Both the position numbers and the translations under genes were made by a program. 64,000 bases of DNA, from NCBI GenBank assembly GCA_963723455.1, contig CAVRQM010000003.1:124001-188000 (forward strand). Reading direction: 5' to 3'. Source of the stretch: CAVRQM01 sp963723455 (GTDB lineage: Bacteria > Pseudomonadota > Alphaproteobacteria > Acetobacterales > Acetobacteraceae). A model generated the notes under the pieces. The model was not told where the DNA came from, searched no databases, and saw only the letters and a list, made by a program, of their open reading frames with translations. Numbering within the stretch: position 1 is the first letter of the stretch; each line of letters starts with the position of its first letter. Positions 1 to 8,530 of this stretch are shown in pieces.

Positions 1-1
1 T

Positions 2-523
2 TCGCCAGACCAGCCTTGCCCGCTGATTGTCACGCTGACGCTCGATCCGGCGGCGCACGCCAAGCTCGACGCGCTGCGCTGCACGTATTTCCCGCCCGAG
101 CGCCTGCATGTCGGCGCGCATGTCACCCTGTTCCACGCGCTGCCCGGCGAGCGCGAAGTCGAGATCGCGCGCAGCCTCGCCGCCGCCTGCGCCGATACGG
201 CGCGGTTTGCGGTGACGATCGCCGGGGTGCGCTTCCTTGGCCGAGGCGTCGCCTATTCGGTGCGATCCGCAGCGGCGTCGGCGCTGCGCGAGAGGCTGCG
301 CGGCGAATTCGCCGATCACCTCACGCCGCAGGATCGCGCGCCCTGGCAGCCGCATGTGACGGTGCAGAACAAGGTCGCGCCCGCTGCCGCGCGGCAAACT
401 GCGGCGAAGCTGGCGGGTCGTGCGCCCCCCGGCCCGGCGACCGCAACCGGCCTGGGACTGTGGCGCTATCTGGGAGGCCCGTGGCAGGCGGCGGCTTCGT
501 TCGACTTCGCGCCGCCGGCCTAA
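2..523 (+). CDS. 2'-5' RNA ligase family protein (5' end outside window)
   Basis: This is the 3' part of a gene whose start lies before base 1; the reading frame is open from base 2 to the TAA at 521-523 (about 173 residues). Two histidine motifs of the 2H phosphoesterase / LigT family are visible, HVTL at about residue 40 and HVTV at about residue 118, about 80 residues apart as expected for this family. Such enzymes act on 2'-5' phosphodiester or cyclic phosphate ends of RNA in the cytoplasm; the exact substrate cannot be told. Only a few N-terminal residues are probably missing. The last bases overlap the end of thiG, which runs convergently. Confidence 0.8.
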   Translation, partial: SPDQPCPLIVTLTLDPAAHAKLDALRCTYFPPERLHVGAHVTLFHALPGEREVEIARSLAAACADTARFAVTIAGVRFLGRGVAYSVRSAAASALRERLRGEFADHLTPQDRAPWQPHVTVQNKVAPAAARQTAAKLAGRAPPGPATATGLGLWRYLGGPWQAAASFDFAPPA

Positions 524-1314
524 CGGATCAGCCCCGCGAGCGGGCTGGACGGATCCGCCCCGATCCGCCGCGGCATCCGCCCGGCCAGGAAGGCGTGCCG
601 CCCGGCCTCGACAGCATGGCGCATGGCGCGCGCCATCCGCACCGGGTCGCGCGCTTGCGCGATGGCCGAGTTCAGCAGCACGGCGTCGCAGCCCAGCTCC
701 ATCGCCACCGCCGCGTCCGACGCCGTGCCGACCCCGGCATCGACCAGCAGCGGCACACGCGCCTGCTCGATCAGCATCGACAGCATCGCCGGGTTCTGCA
801 GGCCCAGCCCGGAGCCGATCGGGGCGCCCAGCGGCATGATCGCGACGCACCCCATATCCTCCAGCCGCTTCGCGGCCAGCGGGTCGTCGCTGCAATAGAC
901 CATCACCTCGAACCCGTCGGCGATCAGCGCCGCCGCCGCCTCGAACGTGGCCGGCATGTCGGGATACAGATGCGGCGGCGGCCCCAGCACCTCCAGCTTG
1001 ACCAGGTTCCAGCCGCCTGCCTCGCGCGCCAGCCGCAGCGTGCGGACCGCGTCCTTCGCGGTGTGGCAGCCGGCGGTGTTGGGCAGGTAGGCGTAGCGCT
1101 TCGGATCGACGAAATCCTGCAGCATCGGCTGGCCGGGATCGGACAGGTTCACCCGGCGCACCGCGACGGTGACCATCTCGGCCCCTGATGCCTCGATCGC
1201 CGCCGCGGTTTCCTCCAGGCTTTTGTACTTGCCGGTGCCCACCACCAGGCGGGATCGGAAAGAACGGCCGGCGACCGTCCAGCGGTCCTCGGCATCCGGG
1301 GTCATAGCGTCCAT
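520..1314 (-). CDS. thiG: Thiazole synthase ThiG
   Basis: A 264-residue protein that builds the thiazole phosphate ring of thiamine from deoxyxylulose 5-phosphate, dehydroglycine and ThiS thiocarboxylate in the cytoplasm. The N-terminal GTGKY segment, the NLVKLEVLG segment carrying the Schiff-base lysine, and the phosphate-binding segments APIGSGLG and VDAGVGTASDAA are all present, and the length is normal. It starts three bases after thiS on the same strand, so the two are almost certainly co-transcribed. No thiO, thiE or thiC lies in the window. The gene ends in convergent overlap with the RNA ligase-like gene. Confidence 0.96.
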   Translation of the reverse strand: MDAMTPDAEDRWTVAGRSFRSRLVVGTGKYKSLEETAAAIEASGAEMVTVAVRRVNLSDPGQPMLQDFVDPKRYAYLPNTAGCHTAKDAVRTLRLAREAGGWNLVKLEVLGPPPHLYPDMPATFEAAAALIADGFEVMVYCSDDPLAAKRLEDMGCVAIMPLGAPIGSGLGLQNPAMLSMLIEQARVPLLVDAGVGTASDAAVAMELGCDAVLLNSAIAQARDPVRMARAMRHAVEAGRHAFLAGRMPRRIGADPSSPLAGLIR

Positions 1315-1317
1315 GGG

Positions 1318-1527
1318 TCAGCCTCCGCCGATGAAGTGGACGATCTCCAGCGCGTCGCCATCGGCCAGCCAGGTCTGCTCATAGCCGGAGCGTGGCACGA
1401 TCGCCTCGTTGCGCTCGACCGCCACCTTCCGGGCGTCCAGCCCGATCTGGGCCAGCAGATGCGCGACATTGGCCGGCGCGGCCAGGCGCCGCGCCTCGCC
1501 GTTGAGCGTGACCGCCACAGTGTCCAT
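1318..1527 (-). CDS. thiS: Sulfur carrier protein ThiS
   Basis: A 69-residue ubiquitin-like protein. It begins MDTVAVTLNGE and ends in the diagnostic C-terminal Gly-Gly tail (HFIGGG), which is adenylated and thiocarboxylated to deliver sulfur for thiazole formation by ThiG. Length and tail are exactly those of the ThiS family. It is the first gene of a thiS-thiG unit, with only three bases between the genes. It runs divergently from aroQ, so the short stretch above 1527 should hold its promoter, although I see no clear consensus there. Confidence 0.93.
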   Translation of the reverse strand: MDTVAVTLNGEARRLAAPANVAHLLAQIGLDARKVAVERNEAIVPRSGYEQTWLADGDALEIVHFIGGG

Positions 1528-1608
1528 GCCCGCTAGAATGGGGACCGCCGCGCCATGCGGCAAGCCGCGGATTTGCCGCGGCGGCGAGGGCCATGCTACG
1601 GCCGCGCG

Positions 1609-2070
1609 GTGTCCCCGTCCCCCGTCCTGCCGCTCGTCGCGGTGCTGAACGGCCCCAACCTCAACCTGCTGGGCCTGCGCCAGCCGGAGGTCTATGGCCG
1701 CGCGACGCTGGATGATGTCGAGGCGCTGTGCGCCGAGACCGCCGAGCGGGTCGGGCTGGCCATCGACTTCCGCCAGACCAACGGCGAGGGCGAACTGATC
1801 ACCTGGGTTCAGGAATGTCGCGGCCGCGCCTCCGGGCTGGTCATCAACCCCGGCGGCTACACCCACAGCTCGGTGGCGCTGATGGATGCGCTGCTGGCGG
1901 TCGAGCTGCCGGTGATCGAGGTGCATGTCAGCAACATCCATCGGCGCGAGGCGTTCCGCAGCCGCTCGTACGTCTCGCGCGCGGCGACCGGGGTGATCTG
2001 CGGGCTGGGGGTGCAGGGCTATGCGATGGCGCTGACCGCGATGGCCGGATTGCTGGAGGATGGCCCGTGA
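1609..2070 (+). CDS. aroQ: 3-dehydroquinate dehydratase, type II
   Basis: Third enzyme of the shikimate pathway: dehydrates 3-dehydroquinate to 3-dehydroshikimate as a cytoplasmic dodecamer. The type II signature LNGPNLNLLG lies near the N-terminus, followed by the FRQTNGEGE, INPGGYTH and EVHVSNIH segments that form the active site. The GTG at 1609 gives 153 residues, the usual family length. An ATG at 1555 in the same frame would add 18 residues that look unlike the family, but it has a G-rich stretch upstream, so the start is not settled. It is followed by accB and accC with overlap or tight spacing, an arrangement common in alphaproteobacteria. Confidence 0.92.
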   Translation: MSPSPVLPLVAVLNGPNLNLLGLRQPEVYGRATLDDVEALCAETAERVGLAIDFRQTNGEGELITWVQECRGRASGLVINPGGYTHSSVALMDALLAVELPVIEVHVSNIHRREAFRSRSYVSRAATGVICGLGVQGYAMALTAMAGLLEDGP

Positions 2071-2531
2071 CCACCATGCCGTTCGATGCCGAGGCGGTGC
2101 GCGCCCTGGCCAACATCCTGGCCGATACCGGGCTGACCGAGATCGAGATCGAGCACAAGGACGGCCGTATCCGCGTCGCCCGCGCGCCGGCGCCGCTGGC
2201 CGCCATGCCCGGCGCCACGCTGCAGGTCGCCGCCTCGCCGAGCGCCGTGCAGCCGGCCGCGGCGCCGGTCGCCCCGGCGCTGGACGACGCGCTGCACCCC
2301 GGCGCGGTGCTGAGCCCGATGGTCGGCATCGCCTATCTGGCGCCGGAGCCGGGCGCCACGCCATTCATCGTGCCGGGCCAGACGGTCGCGGCCGGGCAGA
2401 CCCTGCTGCTGATCGAGGCGATGAAGACCTTCAACCAGATCAAGGCGCCCAAGGCCGGCACCGTGACCCGCATCCTGGCCGCAACCGGCGCGCCGGTGGA
2501 ATACGGCGAGCCGCTGCTGATTCTCGAGTAG
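2067..2531 (+). CDS. accB: Biotin carboxyl carrier protein of acetyl-CoA carboxylase
   Basis: A 154-residue carrier subunit that holds biotin while it is carboxylated by AccC. The biotinyl domain is C-terminal, with the biotin-accepting lysine in EAMKTFN followed by the IKAPKAGTV strand. An Ala/Pro-rich linker (about residues 35-75) separates it from the N-terminal segment. I chose the GTG at 2067, overlapping the aroQ stop, because a GGAGGA ribosome site sits 8 bases upstream; an ATG at 2076 is also possible. It is the middle gene of aroQ-accB-accC and begins fatty acid synthesis. Confidence 0.95.
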   Translation: MTTMPFDAEAVRALANILADTGLTEIEIEHKDGRIRVARAPAPLAAMPGATLQVAASPSAVQPAAAPVAPALDDALHPGAVLSPMVGIAYLAPEPGATPFIVPGQTVAAGQTLLLIEAMKTFNQIKAPKAGTVTRILAATGAPVEYGEPLLILE

Positions 2532-2542
2532 CGGGGCGGACG

Positions 2543-3880
2543 ATGTTCCAGAAAATCCTGATCGCCAACCGCGGCGAGATCGCGCTGCGCATCCAGCGCG
2601 CCTGCCGCGAGCTTGGCATCCCGACCGTCGCCGTCCATTCGACCGCCGACGACGAGGCGATGCATGTGCGCCTGGCCGACGAGAGCGTGTGCATCGGTCC
2701 GCCGCCGGCGCGCGACAGCTATCTGAATGTCGCAGCCATCCTGTCGGCGGCCACCATCACCGGGGCCGACGCGATCCACCCGGGCTACGGCTTTTTGTCC
2801 GAGAACGCCGAGTTCGCGCACATGGTCGAGGCGCATGGCCTGACCTTCATCGGCCCGTCATCGGACCACATCCGCATGATGGGCGACAAGATCGCCGCCA
2901 AGACGGCGATGGCCTCGCTCGGCGTGCCGCTGGTGCCCGGATCGGACGGCGCGCTGGAGGATCTGGAGCAGGCGCGCGCGGTGGCCGGGCGGGTCGGTTA
3001 CCCGGTGCTGATCAAGGCTGCCGCCGGCGGCGGCGGGCGCGGCATGAAGGTGGCGCAGACCCCGGACGACCTGGAGGAGGCCTGGCGCGTGGCGCGCACC
3101 GAGGCGCGCACCGCGTTCGGCAACGATGCGGTGTACCTGGAGAAGTATCTCGACCGGCCGCGCCACATCGAGATGCAGATCCTGGCCGATGCGTATGGCC
3201 GCGTGGTGCATCTGGGCGAGCGCGACTGCAGCCTGCAGCGGCGGCACCAGAAGCTGCTGGAGGAGGCCGGCTCGCCGGCGCTGAGTGCCGCGCAGCGCGA
3301 CGCGCTGGGCGCCACGGTGACGGCGGCGCTGGGCCAGCTCGGCTATCGCAACGCCGGCACGCTGGAGTTCCTGTACCAGGACGGCCAGTTCGCGTTCATC
3401 GAAATGAACACGCGGCTGCAGGTCGAGCACCCGGTCACCGAGATGGTGTGCAACATCGACCTGGTGCGCGAGCAGGTGCGCATCGCCTCGGGCCAGGCGC
3501 TCGGCTACACGCAGGCCGATGTGCGCTTCGCCGGCCATGCGATCGAGTGCCGCATCAATGCCGAGGATCCGGAAACCTTCATGCCGACGCCCGGCCGGGT
3601 GACGGCGTTCCACGCGCCGGGCGGCCTGGGCGTGCGGGTGGATAGCGCGCTGTATGCCGGCTACATGGTGCCGCCGTATTACGACAGCCTGGTGGCCAAG
3701 CTGGTGGTGCATGCGCCGACCCGCGCCGAGGCGATCGCCCGGCTGCGCCGCAGCCTTGCGGAGTTCGCCGTGGTGGGCATCAAGACGACGATCCCGCTGC
3801 ACCAGCGCATCGTCGAGGACGCCGCGTTCCAGGCGGGAGACTACACGATCCACTGGCTGGAAGGGTTCGCCGGACGATAG
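2543..3880 (+). CDS. accC: Biotin carboxylase subunit of acetyl-CoA carboxylase
   Basis: A 445-residue ATP-grasp enzyme that carboxylates biotin on AccB using bicarbonate and ATP. It starts MFQKILIANRGEIALR, the family N-terminus. The glycine-rich ATP loop AAAGGGGRGMK, the ERDCSLQRRHQK strand and the catalytic EMNTRLQVEHPVTE segment are all intact. The length matches AccC rather than the longer acyl-CoA carboxylase alpha subunits, which fits the neighbouring accB. It ends the operon and is followed within two bases by a perfect hairpin. Confidence 0.97.
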   Translation: MFQKILIANRGEIALRIQRACRELGIPTVAVHSTADDEAMHVRLADESVCIGPPPARDSYLNVAAILSAATITGADAIHPGYGFLSENAEFAHMVEAHGLTFIGPSSDHIRMMGDKIAAKTAMASLGVPLVPGSDGALEDLEQARAVAGRVGYPVLIKAAAGGGGRGMKVAQTPDDLEEAWRVARTEARTAFGNDAVYLEKYLDRPRHIEMQILADAYGRVVHLGERDCSLQRRHQKLLEEAGSPALSAAQRDALGATVTAALGQLGYRNAGTLEFLYQDGQFAFIEMNTRLQVEHPVTEMVCNIDLVREQVRIASGQALGYTQADVRFAGHAIECRINAEDPETFMPTPGRVTAFHAPGGLGVRVDSALYAGYMVPPYYDSLVAKLVVHAPTRAEAIARLRRSLAEFAVVGIKTTIPLHQRIVEDAAFQAGDYTIHWLEGFAGR

Positions 3881-3881
3881 T

Positions 3882-3915
3882 CTGCCGGCGCCCGGAGTGA
3901 TCCGGGCGCCGGCAG
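3882..3915. terminator. Strong bidirectional hairpin between accC and the peptidase gene
   Basis: A perfect 15-base-pair inverted repeat (3882-3896 pairs with 3901-3915) with a four-base GTGA loop. It starts two bases after the accC stop codon and ends eight bases before the stop of the convergent peptidase gene. There is no run of T, so it may act as a Rho-assisted terminator or 3' end stabiliser for both transcripts. Confidence 0.8.
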
Positions 3916-3922
3916 CGGGACG

Positions 3923-5050
3923 CTACGGCGTGCAGCCGCCGGATAACGCGCAGCCGCTGTCCGAGAAGGTGATGTCGTTGCGTCCGCCGGTGATCGCCGA
4001 CGAGATCACCTGCGAGTCGAGATCATCGACCATGCTGATCAGGTAGGTCGATGTCGCCGCTGATCCGGGGAACTGCTTGGTCGGCAGGCCGGAATTGGCG
4101 CCGGCGAAGGTGTAGGCGTAGCTGGCTGCCCAGAAGTCGAGCACATAGTTGGCCAGCGGATCGTCGTGGCCGTTGTTGCAGCACGGGCGTTCGACGATGT
4201 ATTCCGCGCTGTTGCCGACCAGATAGGGCGGCTGCGTCGGCTGCAGGTTGTAGGTCGAGCCGACGCTGAGCGTCTCGTCTTCGATATAGACGTAGCCGTT
4301 CGTCGAGCTGGTGTTCCAGGTCTCCACGTACATGTCGTCGCCGGGGTTGATCCCGTATTCGCACAGGATCGGATAGCTCGGATACCATTCGACCCAGGCG
4401 CAATACGAGGTGCTGGTGCTGCCGCCGTTGCAATAGGCGCCGGACAGGCTGCCGCCCTGCAGCACATCGCCGTTGTTGAATCCGTCGATGCCGTTCCAGC
4501 TTACCTCATAGTCCCAGCCGCCGTCGCAGGCACCGAACGGCTGCTGCGCCGCCGGCACGTTGAACTCCGAGACGATGTAGTAGAACGACTTGTTCGGGTT
4601 CCAGGCGCTCAGGCCGGGGACGGTATTGGCCACGCCGCTCCAGTTGTAATACGACACGGTGGATGGCGTGCCGGCCGGGCCGGCGGCGAAGGCTCCGGCG
4701 CGATGTCCGTTCGTGCTGCTCATGTGCATGTCGCGCAGCGAGCCTGTGACGCGGCGGACCGGAACGCGCATGGCCTTGGCCCATTTCGCGTAGGCCGTTG
4801 CATCGGCGTGCGGGTCGGGCCGCGGCGGCAGGCCGAAGGCGGCAAGCTGCTCGTCAGTCGCGTGGAGCGCATCGAAGCCGGCCGGCGGCGCCCTGAAACC
4901 GGTGACGCCCGCGATGTTCGTCGCGACCGAGTGCGACAACTCATAGGCCTGCGCTGCAGCGGTGGTCTGCGCCTGGCTGCGCGTCGCGAAACTCACCAAT
5001 GGCAGCATCCCGACCGCCGCCAGCGCGGCCAGGCGAAGCGCGTGTTTCAT
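3923..5050 (-). CDS. Secreted glutamic peptidase, eqolisin family (G1/A4)
   Basis: A 375-residue protein with a signal peptide (about residues 1-27, ending SQAQ), a likely propeptide to about residue 130, and a mature domain rich in Gly, Ser, Tyr and Trp. The mature part has the eqolisin pattern: WNGIDG at 185-190, then Q198 in DVLQGG, and E283 in NSAEYIVE. In scytalidoglutamic peptidase the Gln/Glu catalytic dyad lies in equivalent motifs, so Q198 and E283 are the predicted catalytic pair. Several cysteines (174, 207, 217, 230, 290, 291) suggest disulfides in an exported protein. Eqolisins were first described in fungi and work at acid pH. Family assignment is from motifs only; activity is inferred. 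Confidence 0.82.
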   Translation of the reverse strand: MKHALRLAALAAVGMLPLVSFATRSQAQTTAAAQAYELSHSVATNIAGVTGFRAPPAGFDALHATDEQLAAFGLPPRPDPHADATAYAKWAKAMRVPVRRVTGSLRDMHMSSTNGHRAGAFAAGPAGTPSTVSYYNWSGVANTVPGLSAWNPNKSFYYIVSEFNVPAAQQPFGACDGGWDYEVSWNGIDGFNNGDVLQGGSLSGAYCNGGSTSTSYCAWVEWYPSYPILCEYGINPGDDMYVETWNTSSTNGYVYIEDETLSVGSTYNLQPTQPPYLVGNSAEYIVERPCCNNGHDDPLANYVLDFWAASYAYTFAGANSGLPTKQFPGSAATSTYLISMVDDLDSQVISSAITGGRNDITFSDSGCALSGGCTP

Positions 5051-5267
5051 CGTGACCTCCTAGTTGCTGTTGGTCGCCGGAGCTGTCGAACGCATCCATG
5101 CGCGGCGCCTGCGCGCCCGCGCCGCCTTCCGGCATGGACCCGAGCGGGACTGTCCCGCTGCTCCGGGCGCAGCAGACGCAGCCGGCACGACGACTTGCAA
5201 TCGAAATAGAGTTGTTTCCGATGACGGAGTTGTGTTCTACATACAAAACGGAACCGAGGAGCCGCTC

Positions 5268-8200
5268 TCAGCGCCGAGCCGGTTGGGCTTTGCCGAATAT
5301 CCCGAACAGCCCGCGCAGGAATCCCGGGGTCAGCGTGGCCAGCGGGTTGACGCCCACCCTCGGGTTGTCGAACGAGCCGCGCACCGAATAGGTCGCGGCG
5401 AACAGGCCGCCGCCGCGCTCCGGGCTGAACAGTCGCCCGACCAGCGGGATGCGGCCCGGCAGCGCGTTCAGCGCATAGGCCGGCACGATCGTCCCGGTCA
5501 TGTCCAGCGTGCGGGCGGCCAGGTCGGCGCTGCCCTTTGCGGTGAAGCCGAGGCTGGCGCTGAAGGCGCGGGCGCTGGCCAGGGTCAGGGTGTCGTCATC
5601 GAAGCGGAACGGCGCCACCATCGTCGGTGAATCCCAGCCCCGGTCCGCGCAGCACCTCGATCAGCCCGTACAGCGTCGCCGCCTGCAGCACGCGGCCGAT
5701 GATCGGCGCGTTCAGGATGCGGAAATCGTGCAGCTCGGCTGTGCCGCTGAGCGGATGGGTGGGCCGCGCGTCGTCATAGCGCGCCGCCACCGTCATCCGC
5801 CCGCCGCTGAGGTCGGAGGTGATGTCCAGCACCCGCAACAGACCGCCGGCGTCCGGCGCGCTGGCCTGCAGACGCCGCCCGCCAGCGTCGGGCGTGATGG
5901 TCAGCAGGAACGGCGCCGGCGCGCTGGGCGGCGCCGGGCGGGGCCACGGATTGCGCCACGCCGGACAGCCGGGCGCTGCGCACCACGCGCCCGTCATTGG
6001 CGACATGCGCCGAGACCTGATCCACCCGCCGGCCCGGACCCAGGGTGACCCGGCCGAGCGTCGCATCCAGCAGCCAGGGCGGCCCGGCCGCGGGGCTGGC
6101 GCGCCGCGCGGACGGCTTCACCGCCGGGCTGCTGCGCGCGAAGACTCCGGTCGCATCCAGGCTGGCGCCCGACAGGTCCACCGCATACGCCTCGCCCGGC
6201 CGGTTGCGGCAGGCGCACGGTGGCGTGCGCGTCAGTGGCATGCGGGTCGCCCGGGCTGGCCAGCACGATGCGGTCCAGACGCAGCATCTGCGGCTGTCCG
6301 TCCGCGAAATCGGCCGCGCCCTGGATGTCGATGCCCGGACCCTGCACCGACACATGCTCGATCGAGACCAGGCGATCGTGGTCCAGGCTGACATGCAGGC
6401 TGCGCCTGCACCGGCTGCCCGGCCGGCTTGCGATAGTTGAACTGCCCGGCGCTGATCGCCGCGCGGGTCAGGTCGGCGCTGGCCTGGATGTCGGCCTTGT
6501 CCATCGCGGCGGGTGTTCAGGGTGGCATGCGCGATGATGCCGCCATCCAGGATCCCGTGCGTCGGCACGCCGAGCGCGGCGAGCTGGCGGTCGTCGATCG
6601 CGGCCTTGACGGTGACGGTCTGCACCAGCTGCGACGGCGGGCCGGCGCGGAAATCCATGCCCACGGACAGATGCGACGGGATGCCGGCCAGGGTCGCGGC
6701 GCCGCTGGCGTGCAGCCCGTCATTGCTGGCCGACAGATCGAGGTTGCCGGCGTCCAGGTCGCGCCCGGCGGCGATGCCGCCCAGATGCACCCCGGCGAAA
6801 TGCCCGGTGGTGCTGAGCGCGAGATCGGTCATCGCCACGTCGTCGCGCAACGGCAGGCGCGTGACCGTCAGGCGCGCGGTGAACTGGCCGGCCGGATCGC
6901 GCATCGGGATCGGCCGCTTGTCGAGCAGCTTGACCTTGGGGTTTTTCAGCACGGCGATCAGGTCGGGCAGCGTTGCCCGCAAGGTCGGTGGTGATGTCGG
7001 CGAACTGGTCGCGGCCGGCAATCCCGGTCAGGTGGACATGGCCGTGGCTGAAGGCGATGCCGTCCGGCGGACCGCCGGCGCCGACCGGCCGCTCCTGGCG
7101 GGCGCTGCCGATGGCAATGTCGATCACGTCCGGGTCGGTGATGGTCAGCCGGCCCTCGGCGTGGTCGATCGGCGGCACCGGGCGCAGCCAATGCACCGTC
7201 AGGTCATGGCCGTCGATACTGCCGTCGATCGCCGCCAGCGTCGCGTCGGAAAAATCCGGCGGCACGTCCAGGGTCAGCGCCAGGCGGCCGCCGGTCAGCT
7301 CGCCGGACGGGATGTTTTCGCTGATCCACGGGCGCGTGCCCGGCCCGCCGGTGCCCGCCGGCCACAGCGCCGGCAGGTCGGCGAAAGCGACACGATCAAC
7401 CTGCTCGTTGACCGTCGCGCGCCATCCGGCGGCGGTGCGCGCGGCGTGGACGGTGCCGGTGGCCACCGTCCGCGGGCCGTCCGGCCGGGGCGCTGTCGTC
7501 AGCGTCTGCGTTGCGTCCAGCGTCGCCGGCGTGGCGTCGGCGGACAGCGTGGCCGACAGCAGCGGCGCGCTGCCGGTCCCGGCATGCACGGTGCCCGCGC
7601 CGATCCGCGCGTCGAGATGCGCGCGACGCAGCGCGAAAGCCGGGTCGAGATCGGCGCTGGCGTTCAGGCCCACCGGCGCATCGAGCGCGGCCAGCATGGC
7701 GAAGGCGGGTGCCAGGCCGGCCAGCGCGGCGGGGTCCAGCGGCGTCAGGCTCGCCCGCACGTCGCTGCCGTCGCCCGCCGGGCGTTGGCGCGCGTCCAGC
7801 GTCAGGCTCGCAAGCTGGCCGCCGGCGGCGAGCGCCACGGTCGCGCGGCCGGACACCGTGCCGTCGGCCGCCCGGTCCAGGTCGGCGTCGGCGCGCGTGA
7901 TCTGCCAGGGCAGGCCGATCTGCGCGTCGTACAGCGACGCCGCCACGTCATGCACATGCAGGTGGTGCAGGTCGCGCCAGTCGAGCGTCGGCCCGCCGCC
8001 GGCGCCCGTCGCGGCATGGCTCGCGCGCAGCATCTCGGGCATGCCGGGGCCGGGCGCGCGCTGGGTGCCGAGCGCGATGCCGCCCGCCGGATCGCGCGTC
8101 AGCGTCAGCCGCAGCCCGTCCAGGCTGATGCCGTACGGGACCAGGTTGCCGCCGAGCAGCGGGGCGATCGCGAACGCCGCGGCGACCTGCGCCGCCTGCA

Positions 8201-8513
8201 CGGGCGCCGCGGCGCGGTCCGCCCCGCCGGCGCGCAAATCCGTCAGCGTCAGGCGCAGCGGCTGGCCGAGGCCGTGGCTGAACCCGGCCCAGGACACGCT
8301 GGCGCCGCCCACATGCAGCTCGATCCCGCGCGCGCGGGCGGCGGCTTCGACGCGTCGGGCCAGCCAGGGCAGCGGCACCGGCCCCTGGTCCAGCCGCCAC
8401 GCCAGCGTGATCGCCAGGGCCAGCAGCAGGATCACCAATGCCAGCACCGCCTGCGCCAGCCAATGCAGCCGCCGGCCGGCGAGCAGCACGGCTTGACCCG
8501 CGCCGAGCCTCAC
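5268..8513 (-). pseudogene. AsmA/YhdP-like envelope protein, broken by about six frameshifts
   Basis: Read across frames this is one gene of about 1,080 codons starting from GTG at 8513. An N-terminal transmembrane helix (about residues 20-40) is followed by long beta-rich repeats and an AsmA-like C-terminal domain ending at 5268. The layout matches the DUF3971/AsmA family (YhdP, TamB relatives), large proteins implicated in moving phospholipid to the outer membrane. Continuous family-like sequence jumps frame near 6980, 6510, 6405, 6197, 5940 and 5622, with no stop codons inside the correct segments. That pattern suggests insertion errors, several of them an extra C or G, or very recent decay. 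It runs divergently from glnE with 17 bases between them. Confidence 0.75.
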
Positions 8514-8530
8514 GAGCAGCCTGTCCCGGC

